17,211 nucleotides of DNA from Moraxellaceae bacterium (GTDB taxonomy: Bacteria > Pseudomonadota > Gammaproteobacteria > Pseudomonadales > Moraxellaceae), in the NCBI GenBank assembly GCA_014378805.1, contig JACMMY010000008.1, positions 1 through 17,211 of the forward strand. The letters run 5' to 3'. Position 1 is the stretch's first letter, and every line of letters starts with the position of its first letter. Made by a program: the position numbers and the translations under genes. Shown in pieces: positions 1 to 8,238 of this stretch. The notes below the pieces were generated by a model. It was not told the origin of the DNA. It ran no database searches and saw nothing but the letters and a program-made list of their open reading frames with translations.

Positions 1-2
1 AA

Positions 3-281
3 GGTGAGTCCTTAGCGCATGTATCGTGGGGGCATTTAGCCAGAGGGCAGGGCGTGTTGACCAAGCGTGTTTCTGATGCGTGTGGTCGTGAGCAATTGCT
101 GGATTATGATGCAATGTCAGGCGGGCATGAATTACGCTTATCGCAACTTGCGTATTGGGTAAAACGGTTGACTGAGGAGCAAGTCGCATTTGAGGTCAAG
201 GTGCGTGAGAAATCTGTGCCACTCGGGGTTGGATTTGCCCATCAAACTGCTGCATTGCGTTTTCTGGCGGAGGTGCAATGA
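3..281 (+). CDS. DUF58 domain protein, C-terminal part (5' end outside window)
   Basis: An open frame enters from the left edge and ends with TGA at 279-281; about 92 residues are visible. Near its start it carries the VSWGHLARGQG stretch, which corresponds to the W-[KG]-x-x-ARGQG segment of gammaproteobacterial DUF58 proteins, followed by a DYDAM segment and the LSQLAYWV helix. DUF58 proteins are usually membrane-anchored, have a von Willebrand-like fold, and are encoded between a MoxR AAA ATPase and a transglutaminase. The stop overlaps the start of the next gene by 4 bases (ATGA), so the two are almost certainly translated together. An internal GTG at 54 is possible but the coding match extends upstream of it. 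The exact biochemical role of the family is not settled. Confidence 0.8.
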   Translation, partial: GESLAHVSWGHLARGQGVLTKRVSDACGREQLLDYDAMSGGHELRLSQLAYWVKRLTEEQVAFEVKVREKSVPLGVGFAHQTAALRFLAEVQ

Positions 282-2356
282 TGCGATTATCAATGCGTAA
301 TATTTTAATATTGATACAATTTTTAGTGATTCTAGCGCATCTTGGACATTTGCCATATTGGTTAATTGGGCTATCCATCATTGTCGTGACTTCACAATTA
401 GGGTGGGTCTACCAACGTCTTTTTGCACGTTCAAAAGTACGTCAGAAAGTTGCGCAAGGCGTCATTTTTGTATCGGGCATGATCGGTATTTTTCTCACAT
501 TCCATACGTTATTAGGCGTAGAAGCCGGTACTGCGTTTTTGGTTATCTGTTTGTTGGGTAAGCTGTTTGAAGTGAACGCTCGGCGCGATGCGTATGTTGT
601 TCTCACGTTTGATTTGTTTATTACTGCTGCCCTCTTTCTGTTTGATCAAGGCTTATTTACCGCAATATGGGCAATGCTTTCGACACTTGGCGTGTTGTAT
701 GCGATGGCAATGCAAAACGTTTCTGACAAAACAATGCAGATCAATGATGAAAAAATAAATGAAGTCAATGCTCTCATACACATACGTAAGCGTCGGCCAA
801 TCACCATAATCGCGTTGATTGTGGCGCAAGCGGTGCCGTTGATGATCATTTTGTTCGTCTTCTTCCCGAGAATGCCGCCGTTCTGGACGATTCATCTGGA
901 TAAAGGGGGGGCACAAACGGGTATCAGTGACAGTATGTCACCTGGTGATATTGCGAATTTAAGTCAATCGACTGAACTGGCCTTTCGAGCGATCTTTCCA
1001 GCAGGGAAAATACCTGCTAAATCAGATCTATATTGGCGTGGTCTCGTGCTTGGATCGTTTGATGGACGTACTTGGCGACCCAGCGCTAACCCGCAATTAA
1101 AAACAGTGGTGTGGGGAAATAGTAATGCTATTCCGCTATGGCTCGCCCAAGCCGTTCAACTAAATAATCCCCAACCTTTAAAATATCAATTAATCGTTGA
1201 ACCCACGCAACAACCTTGGATGTTTGCGCTTAATTTTCCATTTAGTGCGAATGGTCAAGCGGGCTTAACGCGTGAATATACATTACGTGCTGCGGACGAT
1301 ATTGTTCAGCAAACAACGTTTGAATTGTTTAAGTTTGATGCCAAAGCTGTAGATGCGAGTTTGCCAAACTGGGTTGCAAGTGAAGCTTTGCAATTGCCGG
1401 CTCAGAGTAATCCAAAGACTCAAGCATTTGCACAACAGCTTTTTTCACGCATGAATCATGATCCGGAAAAGTATGCCCATGCCGTGATTAACTGGATTAG
1501 CCGCGAGAATTTTGTCTATACCTTGCAGCCTCCACCACTAGAAGGTCATCGTATCGATCAGTTTTTGTTTCAAACGCGACGTGGCTTTTGTGAGCATTAT
1601 GCCTCTTCATTTACCTTCTTAATGCGTGCTGCTGGCATACCTTCACGAGTCGTTGTCGGTTATCAAGGTGGACAACTTGACCGTGACGGTAAGACTTTAG
1701 AAATAAGACAAATGGATGCACATGCTTGGAGTGAAATTTGGCTGGCTGGCCGAGGCTGGGTGCGTTTTGATCCCACTGCTGCAGTTTCTCCTGAACGGAT
1801 TGAACGCGGAATGAAGGCATTGACTGCGCAAAATGCATCGATGTTTGGTGATGGTGTTGCGGGTGCGATTCGTTATAACCAATTCAAGATGTTCGGTCAG
1901 GCACGAGAGTGGGTTGATTATGCGAAGTATATGTGGCAACAAAAAGTCGTTGGGTTTGATCAAGATCAGCAGGGTGATTTCTTATTTAAAATGTTCGGAT
2001 TTCGATCACAGATGATGCAAGTTTTGGTGATGGCTGGTGCTTTTGTGTCTCTGCTATGCATTGTGGTTGGCGTGATGTGGTGGCGTAGGCGACCTATATG
2101 GCACAGCTTGGACGCGCCATTGATTCGGTTATCTAAACGTCTTGCAAAACAAAACCTAGCGCGTGAGCCATATGAAGGCGTATTACAGTGGTTGACGCGA
2201 GTGGGTCTTTTAGCGCGTTATGAGGCGCAAGCGAAAGAGATTGCGGCACTGTATAGCAAAGCCCGCTACGCGCAGAACAGTGAGGATAAATTGACAAATA
2301 AAAAAGTAATTAAGCAGCTTGAGCAGTTGGTAAAAAATTGGCGAATTCGTTCTTAA
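278..2356 (+). CDS. tgpA: TgpA-type membrane transglutaminase-like protein (DUF3488/transglutaminase core/DUF4129)
   Basis: This 692-residue protein has the full TgpA architecture. The N-terminus has a cluster of hydrophobic helices (about residues 5-130) and another at about 170-195 ending in FFPRMPPFW. A periplasmic part follows, then the transglutaminase core with the catalytic triad visible as Cys438 (RGFCEHYASSF), His482 (DAHAWSEIW) and Asp498 (RFDPT). A further transmembrane helix lies at about 578-602, and a cytoplasmic DUF4129-like tail contains EPYEGVLQWL. In Pseudomonas the homologue is an essential inner-membrane protein with its enzymatic domain in the periplasm and is thought to act at the cell envelope; the substrate is unknown. 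The start overlaps the DUF58 stop by ATGA, so it is translationally coupled. Two ATG codons are in tandem (278 and 281). All three catalytic residues are intact, so it is probably active. Confidence 0.92.
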   Translation: MMRLSMRNILILIQFLVILAHLGHLPYWLIGLSIIVVTSQLGWVYQRLFARSKVRQKVAQGVIFVSGMIGIFLTFHTLLGVEAGTAFLVICLLGKLFEVNARRDAYVVLTFDLFITAALFLFDQGLFTAIWAMLSTLGVLYAMAMQNVSDKTMQINDEKINEVNALIHIRKRRPITIIALIVAQAVPLMIILFVFFPRMPPFWTIHLDKGGAQTGISDSMSPGDIANLSQSTELAFRAIFPAGKIPAKSDLYWRGLVLGSFDGRTWRPSANPQLKTVVWGNSNAIPLWLAQAVQLNNPQPLKYQLIVEPTQQPWMFALNFPFSANGQAGLTREYTLRAADDIVQQTTFELFKFDAKAVDASLPNWVASEALQLPAQSNPKTQAFAQQLFSRMNHDPEKYAHAVINWISRENFVYTLQPPPLEGHRIDQFLFQTRRGFCEHYASSFTFLMRAAGIPSRVVVGYQGGQLDRDGKTLEIRQMDAHAWSEIWLAGRGWVRFDPTAAVSPERIERGMKALTAQNASMFGDGVAGAIRYNQFKMFGQAREWVDYAKYMWQQKVVGFDQDQQGDFLFKMFGFRSQMMQVLVMAGAFVSLLCIVVGVMWWRRRPIWHSLDAPLIRLSKRLAKQNLAREPYEGVLQWLTRVGLLARYEAQAKEIAALYSKARYAQNSEDKLTNKKVIKQLEQLVKNWRIRS

Positions 2357-2440
2357 TGCTTCATTTTTTTATTAAATGTTCAATTTTGCTTAAAATTTTG
2401 CCAATCAGTCATGCAATCTTGTAAATAAGTTAATTACCTA

Positions 2441-2469
2441 TTGCACATCACGTTGAACTTGCCTAGAAT
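2441..2469 (+). promoter_or_regulatory. sigma70 promoter of the tRNA-Val gene
   Basis: A -35 box TTGCAC (2441-2446) and a -10 box TAGAAT (2464-2469) are separated by exactly 17 bp. The expected transcription start is near 2476, about 7 bases before the mature tRNA 5' end. Confidence 0.65.
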
Positions 2470-2482
2470 CCTGCTCCAGAAC

Positions 2483-2559
2483 AGGCGTATAGCTCAGTTG
2501 GTTAGAGCACCACCTTGACATGGTGGGGGTCGCTAGTTCGAGTCTAGTTACGCCTACCA
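2483..2559 (+). tRNA. tRNA-Val (anticodon GAC)
   Basis: This is a 77-nt cloverleaf with an encoded CCA end. The acceptor stem pairs AGGCGTA (2483-2489) with TACGCCT (2549-2555), followed by discriminator A and CCA. The D arm contains AGCTCAGTTGGTTAGAGC. The anticodon stem CCACC/GGTGG encloses the loop TTGACAT, giving anticodon GAC (valine). The T arm has loop TTCGAGT with 5-bp stems, including one G-T pair. It stands alone between tgpA and the AraC gene with its own promoter and terminator. Confidence 0.95.
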
Positions 2560-2576
2560 AATTTGGTAGATAAATG

Positions 2577-2612
2577 AGTCACTTAGTGTTAATTCGCTAG
2601 GTGGCTTTTTTG
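2577..2612 (+). terminator. Rho-independent terminator of tRNA-Val
   Basis: AGTCACTTAGTG (2577-2588) pairs with CGCTAGGTGGCT (2595-2606) over 12 positions, three of them G-U pairs, with loop TTAATT. A run of T follows (2606-2611). It lies 18 bases after the tRNA 3' end. Confidence 0.75.
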
Positions 2613-2700
2613 TTTTGGAGGAATTTTGGAGGAACTAATAAGTTTTTGTTTCACATAGCGCTCAATTGAATTGGCTCCTGCCGATTGAAATATTCTTCCG

Positions 2701-3711
2701 TCATTTTGAGTTTCTAAACTCACCCGGTGAGCAGCCTTTCCAGCGGCGAAATGCTCGTGAAAAACTCGCGGCATCGGTATATCCAAGGTGAAAAGCCAAT
2801 TCATCTAGTTTCATATGACTGCCGAGCAGTAATTGTTGCGCGATTTGTTGTCGTTCTTGGTCTAGTAAGTTTTTGTAGTTGGTGTTTTCACTTTCTAGCT
2901 TACGGCGAAGGCTTCGAGGTGACATGGCAAGCGCTTTCGCTACTTCTTCAACCGAGGCAACTAGTCCCAGCGATCCTAATATTTGTTGACGTACTTGACC
3001 TGTCACTCCCGTTTTCTGTCTACGTTCTAATTGGTGACGACACTGGTCGCCCATTAATCTCATCAGTTGCAAATCATAGGTAGGTAGCAAGCGGTCCGCT
3101 TCTTCTACCGTTACCCCAAGTGCGTTATGTTGGCTGTGGTAAACAGGTTTAACGCCAATTAACGCTTCAATTTCGTGAGCGTAACTGGGTGGCGAGCCTT
3201 GAAACTCTAATTTTGAAAGCTTCACGCCCGCCAAACTAAGTTCGGTTACGATATTAATAGCTGTTGCAATATCCCTTTCTAACAAGAAGCCCCGCAATCG
3301 ACTCTGAATACTGCTTGGGTCGAACAAGATATAAAAGTAGTCATTTTTATCTAACGTCTGCATGTCACAATATGCGGTGCTCAGCGGTAAATAGCGTAGT
3401 GCAATGGCGACACCTTCTCGCAGGGTCTTGCTGGTACTCAGTGCAAAGCCCCATACGCCAAAATTAGACACGTTATACTGCAAACCCAGCTTAAAACCTA
3501 AGGCCGACTCATTGGGCAGGGCTAATATTAAATTTTCAACCAGCTTCATTTCTTGCCAACGGGAAATGAGCGCTTCGCTGTCATGCAGCTGCGCTTCAGA
3601 AATAGAGGTGCCGAGCAAACAAGTTTCTTTATCAATGCCAAGATTTGCAGCAAAGTTAACCATCACTTGGCTGATAACGACAGGATGAAGAATAGGTTCA
3701 ATAGTAGACAT
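2701..3711 (-). CDS. AraC-family regulator (arabinose_bd-type N-domain + HTH_18), divergent from a desaturase
   Basis: A 336-residue protein of the AraC subfamily with a long N-terminal ligand domain (about residues 15-200; PF12625-like, recognised by GFKLGLQYNVSNFGVWGFAL and YHSQHNALGVTVEEADRLLP). A C-terminal double helix-turn-helix follows at about 249-335 (first helix pair around VEEVAKALAMSPRSLRRKL, second around LDELAFHLGYTDAASFSRAF, then WKGCSPGEFR). Regulators of this architecture usually activate a neighbouring lipid, amino-acid or hydrocarbon gene on binding a small hydrophobic or metabolite effector. It is divergent from the fatty acid desaturase at 3854 with a 142-bp shared promoter region, so the desaturase is the likely target. 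The ribosome binding site is weak. The effector cannot be read from the sequence. Confidence 0.88.
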   Translation of the reverse strand: MSTIEPILHPVVISQVMVNFAANLGIDKETCLLGTSISEAQLHDSEALISRWQEMKLVENLILALPNESALGFKLGLQYNVSNFGVWGFALSTSKTLREGVAIALRYLPLSTAYCDMQTLDKNDYFYILFDPSSIQSRLRGFLLERDIATAINIVTELSLAGVKLSKLEFQGSPPSYAHEIEALIGVKPVYHSQHNALGVTVEEADRLLPTYDLQLMRLMGDQCRHQLERRQKTGVTGQVRQQILGSLGLVASVEEVAKALAMSPRSLRRKLESENTNYKNLLDQERQQIAQQLLLGSHMKLDELAFHLGYTDAASFSRAFRRWKGCSPGEFRNSK

Positions 3712-3853
3712 ACGAAATCTTAACTTATATCCAGTTTAGCTCATAGCATTTTTAGGCGCGTGTCCATTAAAGCAAACACAAAGGCTTCTATTGCCCTGTG
3801 TTCATCATTAAATACCACGTAAATTGGTAGGATGCACTTTATTGGAAACAGTT

Positions 3854-4732
3854 ATGTCTGAAGATCTTGCTACGCTTAATAAAAAGGCTATTGCTGCGGC
3901 ACATCAGCACATGGGTCATGTGGCTTGGGCAACGGTGACATTTACTGCCTTGGTCGTAACTGCTTTTATTGCTTTCTTGGTTTTATATGCTCAAGGCTTC
4001 ATAGCAATCTGGGCTGCTTTTATTATATTGGCAGTGCTAACTTATGCTTCTTATACTCCCTTGCATGAAGCGGCTCATCGAAACATTAATGGTAATAATG
4101 AGTCGTTAACTTGGCTGAATAATCTATGCGGCTATATTGTAGCCCCGATTATTGCGATTCCCTATGCATCCCATCAACTAGAACACTTTACGCATCATCG
4201 CTATACCAATCAGCCCGATAAAGATCCAGATTTTGTCATTAGCGGATTAAGCAAAGGTGGGATTAGAGCCTTTATGACAATTTTTAAATTTATTTGGATT
4301 CAGAATGCTTTTTTTGTGTTGAATCACTGGAATCGTGCCACCACAAAAGAGCGATTAATTTATAGTTTAGAATTAATGATTTCCATTGGTTGGAGAGTGG
4401 CTTTTATTACTTTGGTGGATCAACCTTGGGTTGCGCTAATTATTTTAGGTGGGCATCTTTTAGGGGGATTCTTTACGGGCTATTGGTTTGCTTATCGCCC
4501 ACATTTGCCTTACAAAGAGCCAAAACGTTACCAAAACACCAATAGTCTGGTTATGCCTGTCTTTATGAAACCTTTTGAATGGATTTGGTTGGGTCAAAAC
4601 TTACACTCAATTCATCACCTGTTCCCACGAGTACCTTTTTATCGTTACCACAAATTACATCGTGAAATTGAACCTATATTGCGAGCGCATGGCACACCGA
4701 TTATTGGCATATTTAGCCGCAAAGCAATTTAG
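3854..4732 (+). CDS. Membrane fatty acid desaturase / hydroxylase
   Basis: A 292-residue integral-membrane di-iron enzyme with the three histidine boxes of the family: HEAAH (71-75), HFTHH (111-115, followed by RYTNQPDKDPD) and HSIHH (251-255, followed by LFPRVPFYRYH). Hydrophobic helices lie at about 25-65, 92-106 and 175-212, as expected for two hairpins that place the histidines on the cytoplasmic face. Members introduce a double bond or hydroxyl into acyl chains or carotenoids using O2 and a ferredoxin or similar donor; the position and substrate here cannot be told. An upstream in-frame TTG at 3824 would add 10 residues, but the ATG at 3854 has a GGA 7-10 bases upstream and starts a more typical MSEDL sequence. 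It is divergent from the AraC gene at 3711, which probably controls it. No electron-transfer partner is encoded next to it. Confidence 0.88.
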   Translation: MSEDLATLNKKAIAAAHQHMGHVAWATVTFTALVVTAFIAFLVLYAQGFIAIWAAFIILAVLTYASYTPLHEAAHRNINGNNESLTWLNNLCGYIVAPIIAIPYASHQLEHFTHHRYTNQPDKDPDFVISGLSKGGIRAFMTIFKFIWIQNAFFVLNHWNRATTKERLIYSLELMISIGWRVAFITLVDQPWVALIILGGHLLGGFFTGYWFAYRPHLPYKEPKRYQNTNSLVMPVFMKPFEWIWLGQNLHSIHHLFPRVPFYRYHKLHREIEPILRAHGTPIIGIFSRKAI

Positions 4733-4742
4733 GTTGATCATA

Positions 4743-4784
4743 AAATAGCGGCACCATTTTGATATGCTGGTGCTCGTTATTTTG
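4743..4784. terminator. Bidirectional terminator between convergent genes
   Basis: GCACCA (4751-4756) pairs with TGGTGC (4768-4773). The stem extends outward with AAATAGCG against CGTTATTT (one G-U pair, one bulged T). T-rich or A-rich tracts follow on both sides, serving the desaturase and the convergent thiolase-like gene. Confidence 0.6.
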
Positions 4785-4843
4785 ATTCGGGTTATCCCTA
4801 CCATATGGTTAAAAACACCTAAAAAGATGTCCATTTTTCTTAG

Positions 4844-6130
4844 CTAGGGATCTATATTTTCGATCAGATATGCAGCACCTAACCCTCCGCCTGCACACGT
4901 TGCAATAATCGCAAATCGACCTCCTTCATACTTCAATCGCTGTGCCGCAGTTTGGATAAGACGAATACCTGTTGCAGCAAAGGGATTACCTAAACTAAGT
5001 GATCCTCCCCATCGATTCAACTTGTCCAAAGGAATTTCGCCGAATGGATACTCATAACCAAAGCGGGAGTGGACAAACTCAGGATCAGCCATACAGGTTC
5101 TATTAATTAAAACTTGCGCTGCAAAGGCCTCATGAATCTCCCAAACATCAATATCTGAGAACTGCAATTGATTGCGTTGTAGCAATACGGGAATCGTCAT
5201 GGCAGGGCCGAGTAACATCTCATGATTGAGATCATCGACACCTGACCACTGATAATCAACAATGAGCGCCTGTATCTCTAAATCGTGTTGTCTCGCATAG
5301 TCCACATCGGCCAATAACACTGCACCTGCACCATCCGAGAATTTAGATGCATTGCCTGCGGTAATCACACCCGCAGGATCAAAAACAGGCTTGAGTGCTG
5401 ATAACTGATCTAAAGTGCTGATGCGAGGTGGCTGATCTTGAGTGATTTGTTGTTGATCGACAGTGACCGTTACGATTTGCTCAGCCAGTAGTCCTTGACG
5501 AATAGCCTCTGTTGCATTGCGTTGTCCTCTGAGGGTGTATTCATCACAAGCCAGCCGTGATATACCAAAGCGAACGCCCATCGCCTCACAAGATTGTCCC
5601 ATGGTGAGTTTGGTAGTGTAGTCCGCACTCTTAGGAATATCCAGCGCAAGGTCTTTTATTCTGAGTGATTTAACCGCATCCCAGTAACCAGAAATATGAT
5701 GTTGGTTACGCAGTTTCATCGCACTACGGCGTATCGGTTGAGACAGCCGAATGGGGACATCAGAAAAATTATCTGTTCCACCTGCCAAACCGACTTTTAA
5801 TCGACCTAAACGTATCATGTCGCAGATATTAGAAACTCCAACATTGGGAGAGATTCCTGCCATGGCAACGGTATACGCTGGAATACGACTGGATAAACCC
5901 GCTTTCAACATGGCTTCACGTGCCACATTGGTCGTGTTTATTTCATGAAGTACCGTACCTAAAACGACTAATCCCAGATCATCTATTGCGCTTGGGCAGC
6001 GCTGCATCACAGCCTTAATCGCATAGGCTGCCAACTCATAACTCATTAATGGGCTGTAAGCAGTTGCAGTATTGAGAAACGGTGTTCGCGCACTGCCAAT
6101 CAACGCGACACCAGTATTTTGTGGTCTCAT
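4844..6130 (-). CDS. Thiolase-superfamily protein (FadI/HADHB-like) lacking the nucleophilic Cys and the GHP His
   Basis: At 428 residues it has the length and order of the trifunctional-enzyme beta subunit (FadI/HADHB). Landmarks include the N-terminal IGSARTPF, GGTDNFSDVPIRLS, TMGQSCEAMGVRFGISR, NASKFSDGAGAVLLAD, WEIHEAFAAQ (His333), GGSLSLG and the C-terminal CAGGGLG motif (Cys412). The active site is altered. Where HADHB reads VAMACISAN this protein reads VAMAGISPN, so the nucleophile is Gly92 (GGA codon, 5855-5857). The GHP motif reads GNP with Asn382 (AAT). Only the second catalytic Cys and the HEAF His remain. Normal thiolysis through an acyl-Cys intermediate is therefore not expected. 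The frame is uninterrupted over 428 codons, which argues against simple decay. It overlaps the stop of the MaoC gene by 4 bases, so the two are coupled. It may act as a CoA-binding, structural or aldolase-like partner; function is unknown. Confidence 0.85.
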   Translation of the reverse strand: MRPQNTGVALIGSARTPFLNTATAYSPLMSYELAAYAIKAVMQRCPSAIDDLGLVVLGTVLHEINTTNVAREAMLKAGLSSRIPAYTVAMAGISPNVGVSNICDMIRLGRLKVGLAGGTDNFSDVPIRLSQPIRRSAMKLRNQHHISGYWDAVKSLRIKDLALDIPKSADYTTKLTMGQSCEAMGVRFGISRLACDEYTLRGQRNATEAIRQGLLAEQIVTVTVDQQQITQDQPPRISTLDQLSALKPVFDPAGVITAGNASKFSDGAGAVLLADVDYARQHDLEIQALIVDYQWSGVDDLNHEMLLGPAMTIPVLLQRNQLQFSDIDVWEIHEAFAAQVLINRTCMADPEFVHSRFGYEYPFGEIPLDKLNRWGGSLSLGNPFAATGIRLIQTAAQRLKYEGGRFAIIATCAGGGLGAAYLIENIDP

Positions 6131-7002
6131 ATTTGTTGTCCCTGAAGCTGATAGCGTCCTGATTGATAAGCTTGTCCTTCATCATCCACTAAGCGGAATA
6201 GATTGCTCGATCCATCTTGGGCGATTTGGATATGGAGTTGAGGGCTCGGTAATGGGATGGGTTTGATAAAACGGGTTTCGATCTCGTGAATACATACACC
6301 CTGATTTTCAATCGCGGCATATATTTTAGAGAAAGCGCCGTATCCATGCATAATGCAGCCTGCAAAGCGAGTCCGCTTAGCCAGCCAAGGCAGGGTATGA
6401 ATCGGATTAAAATCACCCGTTAATAAGAATAATTCTACACCCGCATACTCTGGTACTTGCCAAGAATGTAGATGTTGCCAATTAATCGGATCAGAAGTCG
6501 TTGAGCCATGTTGAGGACGCGACTTTAGAACCACTGCGGCAAACGCATCTAATATCATGATCGTTTGACCAATGTCATCCCTGAGAACCACTTGCGAATG
6601 AATCTTTGCGCGGTAGCCGTCATCACTAGCCTCAACCAATTGACCTTTTATCGAGAATGGCTGGTTAGGCTGGATTGGTGCTAAAACTTGCAGTTTAAGA
6701 CCTTGATTAAGTACCTTGAGTAAAGGATAGGGGCAATACGAAGTGAGCTTAGCCACAGCGGACAGTAAGGTCTGACTAACCAATAAAGGGGGTGATAAAG
6801 CAATTGTCGATTGGTCAAAACCTGCCCATTTCTGAAACTTTTGATTGAGTAATACATCAGGTGTATAACCTTGTTGCGTCACCTCACAGCCTTGTTGATA
6901 CTTGGAGGTAAACGGTAGGCTAGACCTGACTAAACCGACCAACATGGCTGACATGGTCTCACGATGTTGTAACAATAATTTTAGCGGAATTTCAGTAGAC
7001 AT
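6127..7002 (-). CDS. MaoC-like (R)-specific enoyl-CoA hydratase/dehydratase family protein
   Basis: A 291-residue double hot-dog protein. The N-terminal half (about 45-160) is a divergent hot-dog repeat. The C-terminal half carries the hydratase-2 motif: LLTGDFNPIHT with Asp197 and His202 as the expected catalytic pair, then the FAGCIMHGYGAFSKI segment. Family members hydrate trans-2-enoyl-CoA or dehydrate 3-hydroxyacyl-CoA. It is the first gene of a minus-strand two-gene operon, and its TGA overlaps the ATG of the thiolase-like gene (6127-6130). A FabG-type reductase, often found with such MaoC/thiolase pairs, is absent here. The AraC gene at 7159 is divergent and is the likely regulator. 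No clear Shine-Dalgarno sequence precedes the ATG at 7002. The precise acyl substrate is unknown. Confidence 0.85.
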   Translation of the reverse strand: MSTEIPLKLLLQHRETMSAMLVGLVRSSLPFTSKYQQGCEVTQQGYTPDVLLNQKFQKWAGFDQSTIALSPPLLVSQTLLSAVAKLTSYCPYPLLKVLNQGLKLQVLAPIQPNQPFSIKGQLVEASDDGYRAKIHSQVVLRDDIGQTIMILDAFAAVVLKSRPQHGSTTSDPINWQHLHSWQVPEYAGVELFLLTGDFNPIHTLPWLAKRTRFAGCIMHGYGAFSKIYAAIENQGVCIHEIETRFIKPIPLPSPQLHIQIAQDGSSNLFRLVDDEGQAYQSGRYQLQGQQI

Positions 7003-7075
7003 AAGAATCTAGATTTTTAAAATAAGAGTCGTATTGATTGTGCGAAAATGACGAAAGGTTAGATAGTGTTATTAC

Positions 7076-7110
7076 TGACATGATGCATGTAATCAGTGAC
7101 AGTGGTCATC
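7076..7110. promoter_or_regulatory. Candidate AraC-type operator: two direct half-sites 21 bp apart
   Basis: TGACATGATGCATG (7076-7089) and TGACAGTGGTCATC (7097-7110) share TGACA-N5-CAT in the same orientation with a 21-bp period. This is the usual spacing of direct half-sites for AraC-family dimers. They lie in the 156-bp divergent region between the MaoC operon and the AraC gene. Similarity is only 8 of 14 positions, so the call is tentative. Confidence 0.35.
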
Positions 7111-7158
7111 GGCTTAGATTATGCTCCATCAATCTTTACCAGTAGATATTGAATCATC

Positions 7159-8178
7159 ATGCGCTATCCTGTGACCTATACGCGGCTGTTTGCACGAGAG
7201 TTGCGTTTAGATCCGACTCAACTCTCTGAACTACTGTCAGGGACATGTATCCATCCAGATGAGTTACTTCAGCTTAAACCCAGTCTGAGCTTAGATGAAC
7301 AATTGAGTGTCGTTCACAATGCCATTCGTTTGGCTGATCTTCCTACTTTTGCATTAGAAGTTGCTTCTCGATTGTCATTGGCTGCTCATGGCCCTTTGGG
7401 TACTTTATTGTTTGCCAGCAAGAACTTGAATCAAGCGTGGAATGGATTAGCGCGTTATTACATGTTACGTTTGCCATTGATTGAGTTATCTGTGCATTAT
7501 CACGATACTTCTTTTGAATTATTTTTACGCCCCAAAAAAAATTGTGATGACGTCATGATCTTCATTATGGAGTGTTTGATGCTGACGATACAGCGCGGCA
7601 TTGAGCTGGTCTTGGGACGCAAACTCACCGAAGCACGTTTTGAATTTGGTTATCCTGCACCTGATTATGCGCACAGATATACGCAGTTTTTTAATAGTCC
7701 CTGTGTGTTTTCAGCCTCTGGCTTTCGGATGATGATGCCATTAACGCTACTCGATCAGCAAAATCTATTTCATGATGAGCGCATGTATCAACAAGCACTG
7801 GAACAATGCGAACAATTACTGACGCAGATACGTGTCACAGAAAGTAGCATCTCATGGCAAGATCGTGTCCGGGCGGTACTGCGTGAGCATAGCGGACGGC
7901 TATGGACGGGAAACGAGATTGCAAACTACTTTCAAATATCAGGACGAACTCTGATTCGACATCTCAGGGCAGAGCAGACCTCTTATCAAACCATTCTCGA
8001 CCAAGAACTTGCGCGACTGGCTGTTGAATATCTACAAATGCCGCGTCATACCGTTGAATCTACGGCTTTCACTTTAGGCTATCGAGACGCAACCGCATTT
8101 CGACGAGCATTTCATCGCTGGTTTGGGATGTCACCCTCAAGTTATCTCAAACAAATTACAGCAGATTGTCAGCATTAG
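7159..8178 (+). CDS. AraC-family regulator (arabinose_bd-type N-domain + HTH_18), divergent from MaoC/thiolase-like operon
   Basis: A 339-residue protein with the same two-domain plan as the regulator at 2701-3711. An N-terminal ligand domain contains LSLAAHGPLGTLLFASKNL and FNSPCVFSASGFRMMMPLTLLDQ. A C-terminal double HTH spans about residues 249-330 (WTGNEIANYFQISGRTLIRHL, then STAFTLGYRDATAFRRAFHRW and FGMSPSSYL). It is divergent from the MaoC gene and followed 60 bp later by a co-directional hydrolase, so it could control either side. The start ATG at 7159 lacks a strong ribosome binding site. The effector is probably an acyl or aromatic compound by family analogy, but nothing in the sequence proves it. 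Confidence 0.87.
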   Translation: MRYPVTYTRLFARELRLDPTQLSELLSGTCIHPDELLQLKPSLSLDEQLSVVHNAIRLADLPTFALEVASRLSLAAHGPLGTLLFASKNLNQAWNGLARYYMLRLPLIELSVHYHDTSFELFLRPKKNCDDVMIFIMECLMLTIQRGIELVLGRKLTEARFEFGYPAPDYAHRYTQFFNSPCVFSASGFRMMMPLTLLDQQNLFHDERMYQQALEQCEQLLTQIRVTESSISWQDRVRAVLREHSGRLWTGNEIANYFQISGRTLIRHLRAEQTSYQTILDQELARLAVEYLQMPRHTVESTAFTLGYRDATAFRRAFHRWFGMSPSSYLKQITADCQH

Positions 8179-8238
8179 CATGGGGGTTGGCTGTTTAAGT
8201 ATGCCGATATTAAATTAGTCGTATGGCATATTTGCAGC

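Noticed and set aside
2483..2559. tRNA-Val 3' end as an attachment site for an island
   Set aside because: No second copy of the tRNA 3' end and no integrase gene are visible in the window.
2589..2804. Minus-strand 71-aa ORF downstream of tRNA-Val
   Set aside because: It overlaps the AraC coding region in another frame and the terminator; no motif or ribosome binding site.
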